Part shown: positions 1 through 7,711 of the stretch, one piece after another
Layout of the letters: every line of letters starts with the position of its first letter
Position numbering within the stretch: position 1 is the stretch's first letter
Source of the DNA: Blautia luti
GTDB lineage: Bacteria; Bacillota; Clostridia; Lachnospirales; Lachnospiraceae
DNA length: 64,000 nucleotides
Direction: 5' to 3'
Assembly (NCBI RefSeq): GCF_013304735.1
Contig: NZ_JAAITI010000005.1
Span: 62,001 to 126,000 of the forward strand
Position numbers and translations under genes: made by a program
The notes under the pieces: generated by a model
Told to the model about the DNA's origin: nothing
The model's database searches: none
Seen by the model: only the letters and a program-made list of their open reading frames with translations

Positions 1-335
1 ATGTAGGGGATTTACATGAGGACTATATCCGTCCACAGGAAAATGGAAGCCATTATGATTGTGAATATGTGGAGCTTAACAACAGCCGATATGGAATTGT
101 GGCATCCGCAGAAAAGGCATTTTCATTCAATGCTTCTTATTATACGCAGGAAGAACTTGAGAAGAAAACGCATAATTATGAACTGACAGAATCAGATAGT
201 GTAGTATTTTGCGTTGACTACGCATTAAATGGCATTGGTTCTAATAGTTGTGGTCCAGTTGTATTGGATCAGTACCGATTTGATGATGTATTATTCCGGT
301 TTCAGTTTACACTGATACCGTATGTAAAGGGATAA
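1..335 (+). CDS. Beta-galactosidase (GH2, LacZ type), C-terminal end, cut by window start
   Basis: Only the last ~110 residues are present; the frame is open from base 3. The motif YIRPQENGSHYD matches the PQENG-type motif at the start of the C-terminal beta-sandwich (Bgal_small_N) of LacZ-type enzymes that hydrolyse lactose. The end, with NSCGP and FRFQFTLIPY, is also typical of this domain. The GTG at 69 is an internal codon, not a start. The gene lies 169 bp upstream of a galactoside-type symporter on the same strand, which fits a lactose or galacto-oligosaccharide operon. The catalytic domain is outside the window, so activity cannot be judged here. Confidence 0.9.
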   Translation, partial: VGDLHEDYIRPQENGSHYDCEYVELNNSRYGIVASAEKAFSFNASYYTQEELEKKTHNYELTESDSVVFCVDYALNGIGSNSCGPVVLDQYRFDDVLFRFQFTLIPYVKG

Positions 336-370
336 TAAAGTTTCATGTAACCCGTAAACAAGGAAAGAGA

Positions 371-413
371 GTCTGATTGTTATGTAAAGTCCGGATATAC
401 AGAGCAATCAGAC
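371..413 (+). other. Intercistronic stem-loop between lacZ and the symporter gene
   Basis: GTCTGATTG (371-379) is perfectly complementary to CAATCAGAC (405-413), with a 25-nt loop. No T-run follows on the plus strand, so it is more likely an mRNA-stability or partial-attenuation element than a terminator. The rest of the 336-504 gap shows nothing else. Confidence 0.5.
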
Positions 414-504
414 AAAAACAGAGAAAAAACTAGAATTAGACATCATACTCTGTTAGACATCTTGAAATTCTAAGTGCGATGAAGATGAGGAGCAAAGAAA
501 TTCG

Positions 505-1902
505 ATGGAAGAAAAAAAGTATTTGAAATGGTATAACAAAATTGGATATGGATCAGGCGATATTGCAGGTAATGTAGTCTATGCGTTCCTGACATCTTTT
601 ATGATGGTCTATCTGACGGACTCAGTAGGACTTGCTGCAGGTGTCGTAGGTACCCTGATTGCCGTATCAAAACTATTTGATGGTTTTACGGATATATTTT
701 TTGGATCAATGATTGACAAAACACACAGTAAAATGGGAAAAGCGAAACCCTGGATGCTATACGGATATATTGGTTGTGCCATTACGCTGGTCTGCTGTTT
801 TGCAATACCAGTCAGCTTGGGAACAACGGCTAAATATGCATGGTTCTTTATCTCTTATACACTGTTAAATGGTGTGTTTTATACAGCAAACAATATTGCT
901 TATTCAGCACTTACGTCACTGATTACAAAGAACAGCAAAGAGCGTGTACAGATGGGATCTTACCGTTTTATTTTTGCATTTTCAACAAGTCTTCTGATTC
1001 AGGCGATTACAGTTGGATTTGTAGATAAATGTGGTGGAGACGCTGCGGCATGGAGAACGGTTGCTATTATCTATGCAATCATTGGTCTTGTCGTAAATAC
1101 GATTTCAGCACTTTCTGTTAAGGAACTTCCGGAGGAAGAACTTAATGAAGGAGAAGTAAAGAATGATAATGAAAAGTACGGAATGGTACAGGCATTCAAG
1201 CTTCTTGTCAAAAACAAATATTACATGATGATTTGTGGAACATATATTTTACAGCAGTTATATGGTGCCATGATTGGAGCTGGCATTTATTACATGACAT
1301 GGGTACTGAAAAATAAGAATTTGTTTGGACAATTTGCATGGGCAGTAAATATTCCACTGATCATTGCCCTGATTTTCACACCGACATTAGTTGGTAAGTG
1401 GAAAGGTATGTATAAACTGAACTTAAGAGGTTACGTCTTAGCAGTCATCGGTAGAGCACTTGTTGTTGTTGCCGGATATATGGGCAGTGTTCCGCTGATG
1501 ATGGCATTTACAGCTCTTGCAGCCTTAGGTCAGGGACCATGGCAAGGAGATATGAATGCAGTTATCGCATCCTGCTCTGAATACACTTATCTTACGCAGG
1601 GAAAGAGAATTGACGGAACGATGTACTCTTGTACTTCTCTTGGTGTAAAAATCGGTGGAGGTATTGGAACCGCTGTTGTTGGATGGATGCTTGAGTTCAG
1701 TGGATATATCGGAACAAATGCAACTCAGCCGCAGTCTGCACTTGATATGATGCAGTTTATGTATCTTTGGCTTCCGTTAATCTTTGATGTATTGATTATG
1801 TTTGTACTTTCAAGAATGAATGTAGAAGATGCAAATAAAAAACTGAAAGCAGAAAAAGGAATTGCTGCAGATGAAGTAACAGATGCATTAGACATAAATT
1901 AG
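505..1902 (+). CDS. GPH-family sugar:cation symporter (MelB/LacS-like, no EIIA domain)
   Basis: This 465-residue membrane protein has about twelve hydrophobic segments. Its N-terminus (WYNKIGYGSGDIAGNVV) and the following FGSMIDKTHSKMGKAKPW stretch are hallmarks of the glycoside-pentoside-hexuronide:cation symporter family. It would import a galactoside or other oligosaccharide with Na+ or H+. It ends soon after the last helix and lacks the C-terminal IIA domain found in streptococcal LacS. A GAGGAG Shine-Dalgarno sequence precedes the ATG. The upstream beta-galactosidase suggests lactose or galacto-oligosaccharides as substrate, but this is inferred from position. Confidence 0.88.
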   Translation: MEEKKYLKWYNKIGYGSGDIAGNVVYAFLTSFMMVYLTDSVGLAAGVVGTLIAVSKLFDGFTDIFFGSMIDKTHSKMGKAKPWMLYGYIGCAITLVCCFAIPVSLGTTAKYAWFFISYTLLNGVFYTANNIAYSALTSLITKNSKERVQMGSYRFIFAFSTSLLIQAITVGFVDKCGGDAAAWRTVAIIYAIIGLVVNTISALSVKELPEEELNEGEVKNDNEKYGMVQAFKLLVKNKYYMMICGTYILQQLYGAMIGAGIYYMTWVLKNKNLFGQFAWAVNIPLIIALIFTPTLVGKWKGMYKLNLRGYVLAVIGRALVVVAGYMGSVPLMMAFTALAALGQGPWQGDMNAVIASCSEYTYLTQGKRIDGTMYSCTSLGVKIGGGIGTAVVGWMLEFSGYIGTNATQPQSALDMMQFMYLWLPLIFDVLIMFVLSRMNVEDANKKLKAEKGIAADEVTDALDIN

Positions 1903-1914
1903 AATTGACAGGAG

Positions 1915-1958
1915 AAAGCGTTGTCTGGTCGTTGCTCGATGAGACAGTGCTTTTTTCT
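1915..1958 (+). terminator. Rho-independent terminator after the symporter gene
   Basis: AAAGCGTTGTCT (1915-1926) pairs over 12 positions, two of them G-U in RNA, with AGACAGTGCTTT (1942-1953). The loop is 15 nt and a run of T follows. It begins 13 bp after the symporter stop and closes the lacZ-symporter unit. Confidence 0.75.
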
Positions 1959-1994
1959 ATATATAAAGTGATAGAACTGTATTTTGAAAATAAA

Positions 1995-2115
1995 AAAGGA
2001 CCACTTCATTTTTGTGAAATGGCCTTAAGAAAATATTCAGTTTTCACAAAATAGTCCTTTTAGTATTTATACATGGTAAGGATGCTCAAAATATTCAGTG
2101 TAGAATACTAAAAGG
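1995..2115. repeat. Inverted- and direct-repeat-rich intergenic patch
   Basis: TTTTGTGAAA (2010-2019) pairs with TTTCACAAAA in 2042-2051. CCTTTTAGTAT (2056-2066) pairs with ATACTAAAAGG (2105-2115). AAAATATTCAGT occurs at 2030-2041 and again at 2088-2099. The nested symmetry resembles a decayed miniature inverted-repeat element or a compound operator for the downstream AraC gene. No reading frame of note is present. Confidence 0.4.
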
Positions 2116-2253
2116 TCATTCAGATATTTTTTTAGGTTGCTCATTTGCAATTCCTCCTTTCCTTATTTACAAGTTGATTATAAGATAGGTGTAAAAGGAT
2201 TGCTTGCCAAATCGAAAGAAGATATAGACAAATGTTGCAAAGGGGAGTATTTC

Positions 2254-3054
2254 ATGCAGTTAAAATATGTTGACACAAAAGAGGAGATTATAGCAATAAA
2301 TAGGAAGTCAAAACATATTGAACCACATCTTCATAATGCACTGGAGATCGTTTGTGTAACAAGTGGATCATTAGAACTTGGTGTCGGACAGGAACTATAC
2401 CATATGGAAAAAGGAGATATAGGCTTTGTATTTCCAGATGTTATTCATCACTATCAGGTACTGACACCCGGTGTAAATAAAGCGACTTATCTGATTGCAT
2501 CGCCATTTACGATAGCCAAATTTGCAGATATCATGCAATCCATGGCTCCTGAATACCCAATCATCAAAGCGGAAAAGGTTGAACCGGAGGTATATAGGGT
2601 TATAAATGCAATTTTAGAGACAGAACAGTCGGATATTACTGTTGCACAGGCATATCTTCAAATTGTGTTGGCACGCTGCATAGGAAAATTAAATTTGGTA
2701 GAAAAGAGCAGTGTGGGGAGCAACGATCTTATTTACCAGACAGTTTCCTATATATCAGCAAATTTTAAGAAGAAATTTTCGCTGGAAGAGATGGCAAAAG
2801 ATCTGGGGGTGAGCAAATATGTTTTATCCAGACTCTTTTCCAAAACATTCCATAGAAACTTTAATCAATATCTTAACGATGCAAGGCTGAACTATGCATG
2901 CCATCGTTTGGAAAATACGAGTGATTCTATTACAAACATTTGTCTGGATAGTGGATTTGAAAGTCAGAGAACATTTAACCGAGTATTTAAAGAAAGATAT
3001 AAAATATCACCGAGTGATTATCGGAGTATTTGTGTGAAAGAGATGTTGTCATAA
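2254..3054 (+). CDS. AraC-family transcriptional regulator
   Basis: The 266-residue protein has an N-terminal cupin-like sensor (EPHLHNALEIVCVTSGSLE, then EKGDIGFVFPDVIHHYQ) and a C-terminal pair of AraC helix-turn-helix motifs. The latter show in SLEEMAKDLGVSKYVLSRLF and the final FNRVFKERYKISPSDYR. The start at 2254 is preferred because AGGGGAG lies 7 bp upstream; the frame stays open to 2137 but has no ribosome site there. It follows the lacZ-symporter unit after a terminator and a repeat-rich gap and may control it, or may have its own targets. Confidence 0.85.
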   Translation: MQLKYVDTKEEIIAINRKSKHIEPHLHNALEIVCVTSGSLELGVGQELYHMEKGDIGFVFPDVIHHYQVLTPGVNKATYLIASPFTIAKFADIMQSMAPEYPIIKAEKVEPEVYRVINAILETEQSDITVAQAYLQIVLARCIGKLNLVEKSSVGSNDLIYQTVSYISANFKKKFSLEEMAKDLGVSKYVLSRLFSKTFHRNFNQYLNDARLNYACHRLENTSDSITNICLDSGFESQRTFNRVFKERYKISPSDYRSICVKEMLS

Positions 3055-3215
3055 AAGGTTCTGTTGATAGAAATATTTACTTTGATTTCACAGTACTATG
3101 TATTTGATTTTATGTGTGGATGATATAATATAAAAATATTTGTAGAAAATAGCGCTTTATTTTATTATGAAAAGAGTAAGGTGTATTCTAAAGAAACAAG
3201 AAAGGCAGGGCGCAT

Positions 3216-4027
3216 ATGAACATGATAAAATCCATAATCGATTTTAATGAAAAAAAAGGATTCATCTGTGATATGGATGGTGTGATCTATCATGGCAATC
3301 AGATATTGCCAGGTGTTCCAGAATTCATCCAGTGGTTGCATGATGAAAAGAAAGAATATTTGTTTTTGACAAATAATAGTGGATATACACACGAGAATTA
3401 AATCAGAAACTGGCTAGGATGGGACTTGATGTGCCAGAAGAACATTTTTATACCAGTGCATTGGCAACAGCCACATTTTTAAAAGAACAGGCGGCAGGCT
3501 GTTCGGCATTTGTGATAGGAGAAGCAGATCTCTTAAATGCACTTTATGATGTTGGCATTACAATGAATGATGTAAATCCGGATTATGTTGTTGTGGGAGA
3601 GGGATGATCCTATTCATTGGATACCTTAACGAAAGCAACGAATTTAGTTCTGAAGGGAGCTAAGTTGACTGGAGCAAACTCGAATGTTTCCGGACCAATC
3701 GAGAACGGAATCGCTCCTGCCTGTCGTGCATTGATTGCCCCAATTGAAATGGCAACAGGTATACAGGCATATTTCTGTGGGAAACCGAATCCACTGATGA
3801 TGAGAACAGGATTGAATATGCTTGGATGTCATTCAGCAGAAGCTGTAATGGTTGGGGATCGTATGGATACAGATGTGATTTCAGGAATGGAAAGTGGTAT
3901 GTCTACTGTATTGGTTCTCTCTGGATGTTCAACGAAGGATACACTCAAAACTTATGCTTATCTTCCGACAATGGTATTGAATGGAGTGGGAGATATCGCC
4001 AGTATGGCAAAAGCAAAAGAGGAATAG
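3216..4027 (+). pseudogene. HAD-IIA (NagD-like) phosphatase broken by a frameshift and a nonsense codon
   Basis: Three consecutive pieces together make a protein of about 265 residues, the normal length for NagD-like HAD phosphatases. Piece one (3216-3401) has the motif I loop DMDGVIYHG and LTNNSGYTHE. It ends early at a TAA; reading on in another frame restores ELNQKLARMG, consistent with loss of one base near 3390. Piece two ends at an in-frame TGA (3605-3607) within the expected VVVGEGxSY motif, where CGA to TGA would explain it. Piece three carries CGKPNPLM and motif IV VGDRMDTD. A good ribosome site survives, so truncated peptides may be made, but catalysis should be lost. Confidence 0.85.
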
Positions 4028-4059
4028 TGTGATTAGGCAAATACCAGGAGGTAAAGTAT

Positions 4060-4608
4060 ATGATGAAACTTGATAATTTTGTAGGAATGATGACAGGACA
4101 TTTTGATAATAAGGATCAATTTAATAAGATGCAGGCAGAAGGGAAAACATATCCATATGCGGAACATGTAAATACAATCTGTAATGACAAAATAAATAAC
4201 CTTCCTGAAGATTTCAAAGGAAAATTTGTTGTTGAAGAGAGTTATTATGAAATTAATGGAAAACGTCATGCATCTCCACATCTTTTCCTTATCACGGAAA
4301 TAGAACAGGGAATTTTACTTTCTTCTTATAAAATTCCAAAAGGAGAAGATAAAAATACATTTTCATATGATTCTATGAAGAATGTTGATTACTCTAAACT
4401 AGAAAAATCTGAAAAATTTAATCCGGCACTTTATCATGAAAAGGACGGAATTTGGGAGGGAGGCAGCACAAGCCAGTTCTCTCCGGTAATGACATTCAAA
4501 CTTTGGGAAAAGTTTTCCAACAATTTTCTGGAAGTATCGGAAAGCATGGAAGTTAATGGGAAGAGAACTTTTGGATATGATGAACCAATAATTTATAAGC
4601 GTGTATAA
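4060..4608 (+). CDS. Protein of unknown function, 182 residues
   Basis: AGGAGG lies 8 bp before the ATG and codon usage looks normal, so the gene is probably real. The protein is soluble and mostly beta/alpha mixed, with no signal peptide or membrane segment. Visible blocks are TGHFDNKDQF near the start, a YYEINGKRHASPHLF strand pair in the middle and ALYHEKDGIWEGGST near residue 135. The FxNxxQF start and overall block order faintly recall CpcT/CpeT-type lipocalin folds, but that is a guess. It starts 32 bp after the broken HAD gene and may have been co-transcribed with it. Confidence 0.6.
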   Translation: MMKLDNFVGMMTGHFDNKDQFNKMQAEGKTYPYAEHVNTICNDKINNLPEDFKGKFVVEESYYEINGKRHASPHLFLITEIEQGILLSSYKIPKGEDKNTFSYDSMKNVDYSKLEKSEKFNPALYHEKDGIWEGGSTSQFSPVMTFKLWEKFSNNFLEVSESMEVNGKRTFGYDEPIIYKRV

Positions 4609-4705
4609 TCAAAGGTCTGCATATTGGGATGAACTTCAGTTTGTAGAGGACTCGATGAATTTGCGTAATATTGGGCGTTACATGAATGTTAATTTAAGAA
4701 AATAA
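4601..4705 (+). pseudogene. Short open frame, possible C-terminal gene remnant
   Basis: A GTG overlapping the end of the previous gene opens a 34-codon frame containing YWDELQFVEDSMNLRNIGR and ending in VNLRK. Its composition looks like a normal protein C-terminus rather than random AT-rich DNA. There is no ribosome site. It could be the tail of a deleted gene or simply chance; I do not recognise it. Confidence 0.2.
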
Positions 4706-4748
4706 TATGGTAAGCAAAAGCGGGATAACTTTTCAAAGTCGCTGTTTC

Positions 4749-4764
4749 TTTGCGTTTACGCAAA
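4749..4764. repeat. Perfect palindrome TTTGCGT-TT-ACGCAAA
   Basis: Seven-base arms are separated by two bases. It sits alone in the gene-poor 4706-5174 stretch, about 410 bp before uvrB. It has the size of a regulator operator, but no promoter is visible beside it. Confidence 0.35.
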
Positions 4765-4863
4765 CTTATCATATTGAGTGAAGTATCGAAAGTGATTGAA
4801 ATAGACTTAATCCTGGAGGAATATTTCAACGCAGCATGATAAAAAATAGAATAGTAGTGATAG

Positions 4864-4902
4864 AAAAAAGTACAAATAAGAATCGAACATTTGTACTTTT
4901 TT
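4864..4902 (+). terminator. Strong hairpin with T-tract (terminator-like)
   Basis: AAAAAAGTACAAA (4864-4876) pairs perfectly with TTTGTACTTTTTT (4890-4902) around a 13-nt loop. The A- and T-rich ends would allow it to work on both strands. Its right arm overlaps a LexA-box-like sequence, so one of the two readings may be coincidental. Apart from the listed elements, 4706-5174 holds nothing I can identify. Confidence 0.5.
4884..4897. promoter_or_regulatory. Candidate LexA (SOS) box upstream of uvrB
   Basis: CGAACATTTGTACT matches the Gram-positive SOS pattern CGAAC-N4-GTTCG in the left half and 3 of 5 bases in the right. It lies about 43 bp upstream of the -10 element. uvrB is a LexA target in Bacillus and many Firmicutes, which gives the match some weight, but the right half is imperfect. 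Confidence 0.35.
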
Positions 4903-4936
4903 CTTGCGTTAATCTATATACTTTCAAAAATTTATT

Positions 4937-4945
4937 TGATATAAT
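4937..4945 (+). promoter_or_regulatory. Extended -10 promoter, probably for uvrB
   Basis: TGATATAAT is a perfect TGN-TATAAT extended -10 element. The -35 region at the expected place is weak, which is normal for this class. It would give a long leader of about 220 nt before the uvrB start at 5175; I see no conserved structure in that leader. Confidence 0.5.
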
Positions 4946-5174
4946 AGGGACTGTTACAAGAACAAACAGTAAAAATATGACAGAACCGGAGCCTGGTATC
5001 ATCAGGTATTTCCGAGTGCTGTTTTATCCGCAAAAATCAGTTTTGTGACTTTTATTCGTAACGAGGTGGGAAACACATCTATTCACTATAAAAATGAGCT
5101 TTTCGTCACGAATCTGGATACGAATTTTTGGCTGATAATGATCATAGTAAAAGTCGCAAATGGAGGGATTTACC

Positions 5175-7238
5175 ATGAATGCAGAAAAAGGACATTCGCA
5201 ATCCGCTGACAATAGTCAGCTACTTGCTCATAAAAGCAGCCCACAGGGCGGACATGCTTTTAAATTAAAAGCCCCATACAAACCCACAGGAGACCAGCCT
5301 CAGGCAATTGAGAAATTGGTCGAGGGATTTAAAGAAGGCAACCAGTTCGAGACTTTGCTTGGTGTTACTGGCTCAGGTAAGACTTTCACAATGGCGAATG
5401 TCATTGCCCAGTTAAATAAACCAACTCTGGTACTTGCACACAATAAAACACTGGCGGCACAGCTTTATGGCGAGATGAAGGAATTCTTCCCTGAGAATGC
5501 AGTGGAATACTTTGTCTCTTACTACGATTACTACCAGCCGGAGGCTTACGTCCCCTCAACAGATACCTACATTGCCAAAGATGCATCCACCAACGACGAG
5601 ATCGACAAGCTCCGTCTTTCCGCCACAGCGGCCTTATGTGAGCGGAAAGACGTGATCGTGGTTTCGTCGGTATCCTGTATTTACGGCCTGGGTGCACCTC
5701 AGGAGTTTTTTGATATGATGATCTCTCTTCGCCCTGGAATGGAGAAGGACCGTGATGAGGTTATCAAACAGCTGATCGATATCCAGTACACAAGAAATGA
5801 GATGGATTTTCATAGAGGAACTTTTCGGGTGCGTGGCGATGTGCTGGAAATCTTTCCAGCTAACTCTACAGACCGGGCAGTGCGTGTGGAATTTTTTGGC
5901 GATGAGATCGAGCGGATCACAGATATCGATGTGCTTACCGGTGAGATCAAAAGTGTGGAAAGCCATGCGGCGATTTTTCCGGCGTCCCATTATGTTGTGC
6001 CTCAGGAGCAGATCCGCCGTGCGGCAGATGCCATCCTGGAAGAGATGAAACATCAGGTGGAATATTTCAAAAGTGAGGACAAGCTGATCGAGGCCCAGCG
6101 AATTGCCGAGAGAACCAACTTTGATGTGGAAATGATGAAGGAAACAGGATTCTGTTCCGGAATCGAGAATTATTCCAGACATCTGACCGGGCTGGCACCG
6201 GGACAGCCGCCATATACCCTGATGGATTACTTCGGAGATGATTTTTTACTTATTATAGATGAGTCCCATAAGACAGTTCCCCAGGTTGGCGGTATGTATG
6301 CCGGTGATCAGAGCCGTAAACAGACACTGGTGGATTACGGCTTCCGACTTCCGTCTGCTAAGGATAACCGTCCATTGAGCTTTGATGAATTCGAGAACAA
6401 GCTTGACCAGGTAATGTTTGTATCTGCGACACCGGGAGAATATGAATATGACCATGAGCTTCTCCGCGCAGAGCAGATCATCCGTCCTACAGGGCTTCTT
6501 GATCCGAAGGTGGAGGTGCGTCCGATCGAAGGACAGATCGATGATCTTGTAGCAGAAGTAAATAAGGAAATAGAAAAGAAAAACAAAGTCCTGATCACGA
6601 CCCTGACCAAACGTATGGCAGAGGACCTTACCGATTATATGAAGGATCTGGGAATCCGTGTCCGATACCTCCATTCAGATATTGACACTCTGGAGCGTGC
6701 AGAGATCATCCGCGATATGCGACTGGATGTGTTTGATGTGCTGGTTGGAATTAACCTTCTGCGAGAAGGGCTGGATATTCCGGAGATTACACTGGTAGCG
6801 ATCTTGGATGCAGATAAGGAAGGCTTCCTTCGTTCGGAAACATCCCTGGTACAGACTATCGGCCGTGCTGCCCGGAACAGCGAAGGCCATGTGATCATGT
6901 ATGCGGATAACATGACAGAATCCATGGAAAAAGCAATCTCGGAGACAGAAAGAAGGAGAGCGATACAGGAGGCTTACAACAGGGAGCATGGCATCACTCC
7001 GACCACGATCAAGAAGGCGGTCCGTGATCTGATCGCTGTTTCGAAGAAGGTGGCAGAGACAGAAGTGAAGCTTAAAAAGGATCCGGAATCCATGAACCGA
7101 AAAGAACTGACGAAGGTGATCGCTCAGGTAGAGAAGCAGATGCGTGCTGCGGCAGCAGACCTGAATTTCGAGCAGGCTGCTGAGTTGAGAGACAAGATGC
7201 TCGAATTAAAAAAGAATCTGGAAGAATTAACGGAATAG
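5175..7238 (+). CDS. uvrB: Excinuclease ABC subunit B
   Basis: UvrB is the damage-verifying helicase of nucleotide excision repair, acting with UvrA and UvrC. Visible parts are Walker [11 protein letters not shown], the DNA-clamping beta-hairpin [18 protein letters not shown], Walker [10 protein letters not shown], helicase motif [11 protein letters not shown] and a C-terminal UVR motif ([13 protein letters not shown]) that contacts UvrC. The start at 5175 (MNAEKGHS) is chosen because GGAGGG precedes it; an ATG at 5160 overlaps that ribosome site. The 687-residue product carries about 33 residues before the usual N-terminus ([14 protein letters not shown]). It stands alone, without uvrA beside it in this window. 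Confidence 0.97.
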   Translation: MNAEKGHSQSADNSQLLAHKSSPQGGHAFKLKAPYKPTGDQPQAIEKLVEGFKEGNQFETLLGVTGSGKTFTMANVIAQLNKPTLVLAHNKTLAAQLYGEMKEFFPENAVEYFVSYYDYYQPEAYVPSTDTYIAKDASTNDEIDKLRLSATAALCERKDVIVVSSVSCIYGLGAPQEFFDMMISLRPGMEKDRDEVIKQLIDIQYTRNEMDFHRGTFRVRGDVLEIFPANSTDRAVRVEFFGDEIERITDIDVLTGEIKSVESHAAIFPASHYVVPQEQIRRAADAILEEMKHQVEYFKSEDKLIEAQRIAERTNFDVEMMKETGFCSGIENYSRHLTGLAPGQPPYTLMDYFGDDFLLIIDESHKTVPQVGGMYAGDQSRKQTLVDYGFRLPSAKDNRPLSFDEFENKLDQVMFVSATPGEYEYDHELLRAEQIIRPTGLLDPKVEVRPIEGQIDDLVAEVNKEIEKKNKVLITTLTKRMAEDLTDYMKDLGIRVRYLHSDIDTLERAEIIRDMRLDVFDVLVGINLLREGLDIPEITLVAILDADKEGFLRSETSLVQTIGRAARNSEGHVIMYADNMTESMEKAISETERRRAIQEAYNREHGITPTTIKKAVRDLIAVSKKVAETEVKLKKDPESMNRKELTKVIAQVEKQMRAAAADLNFEQAAELRDKMLELKKNLEELTE

Positions 7239-7260
7239 GCTGCAAAGCAGCTGACAGTAC

Positions 7261-7291
7261 AACACCCCTGGCTGTAATAGCCAGGGGTGTT
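7261..7291. terminator. Hairpin between the converging uvrB and small-protein genes
   Basis: AACACCCCTGGCT and AGCCAGGGGTGTT form a perfect 13-bp stem with loop GTAAT. There is no long T-run on either side, but its position between two convergent stop codons suggests a bidirectional terminator. Confidence 0.6.
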
Positions 7292-7324
7292 GCCGGGTAT
7301 GCTCGATCTGTTTTTAGGAAAAGC

Positions 7325-7594
7325 TTATTTTGTAGTTGAAAAGCCTAGGGAGCGCAGGGTGATGCCGGAGCCCTTGAGAAGATCAGCCCAATATGGAACA
7401 GCCATATCCAGAGTGTCGTTGGCAAGCTCGGAAGCATCTTTTTGTGTCAGGATCTGCCTTAGCCTGGAAGAACTGATCCTGGGAGCGGCCTCTGTAACAC
7501 AGACTGTGCCAGGCAGAATTGCCGATTCTGCCGGAAGCATGGCCAGTACAAAGACTGTTATCAGAGATATCAGGATTTTTTTCCATTTTTTCAT
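7325..7594 (-). CDS. Small secreted protein of unknown function, 89 residues
   Basis: A GGAGGG ribosome site lies 7 bp before the ATG. The first ~30 residues form a Sec signal peptide: KKWKK, then ILISLITVFVLAML, then a polar stretch. The mature part of about 55 residues is helical, with IRSSRL-like and LTQKDASELANDTLDMA segments and no Cys pairs or known domain. It lies 117 bp downstream of the yesN-type regulator on the same strand, so it may be the last gene of that operon. No function can be assigned. Confidence 0.6.
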   Translation of the reverse strand: MKKWKKILISLITVFVLAMLPAESAILPGTVCVTEAAPRISSSRLRQILTQKDASELANDTLDMAVPYWADLLKGSGITLRSLGFSTTK

Positions 7595-7667
7595 AGCGAT
7601 CCCTCCTTCGAAAAAATATGAGGGGTCTCTTTATTGATTGATTATAAGTAAAATTCCGGAGAAGGGC

Positions 7668-7685
7668 ACTGGCATTTGTGCCAGT
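7668..7685 (-). other. Stem-loop between the yesN-type gene and the small secreted gene
   Basis: ACTGGCA and TGCCAGT form a 7-bp stem with a 4-nt loop just after the regulator's stop codon. No T-run follows on the minus strand, so it may only reduce read-through or protect the mRNA end. Confidence 0.4.
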
Positions 7686-7711
7686 AACTTTGTTATAAAG
7701 AAGAGAAGAAG

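Noticed and set aside
1913-1926. Possible CcpA cre site (AGAAAGCGTTGTCT)
   Set aside because: It is the left arm of the terminator after the symporter gene and is not near a promoter.
3605-3607. In-frame TGA in the HAD gene read as selenocysteine or a recoding event
   Set aside because: The site expects Arg or Ser rather than Cys, no SECIS-like hairpin follows, and a separate frameshift upstream already marks the gene as broken.
4836-5048. 70-codon open frame upstream of uvrB
   Set aside because: It runs through a hairpin and the extended -10 promoter, and has no ribosome site or protein-like composition.
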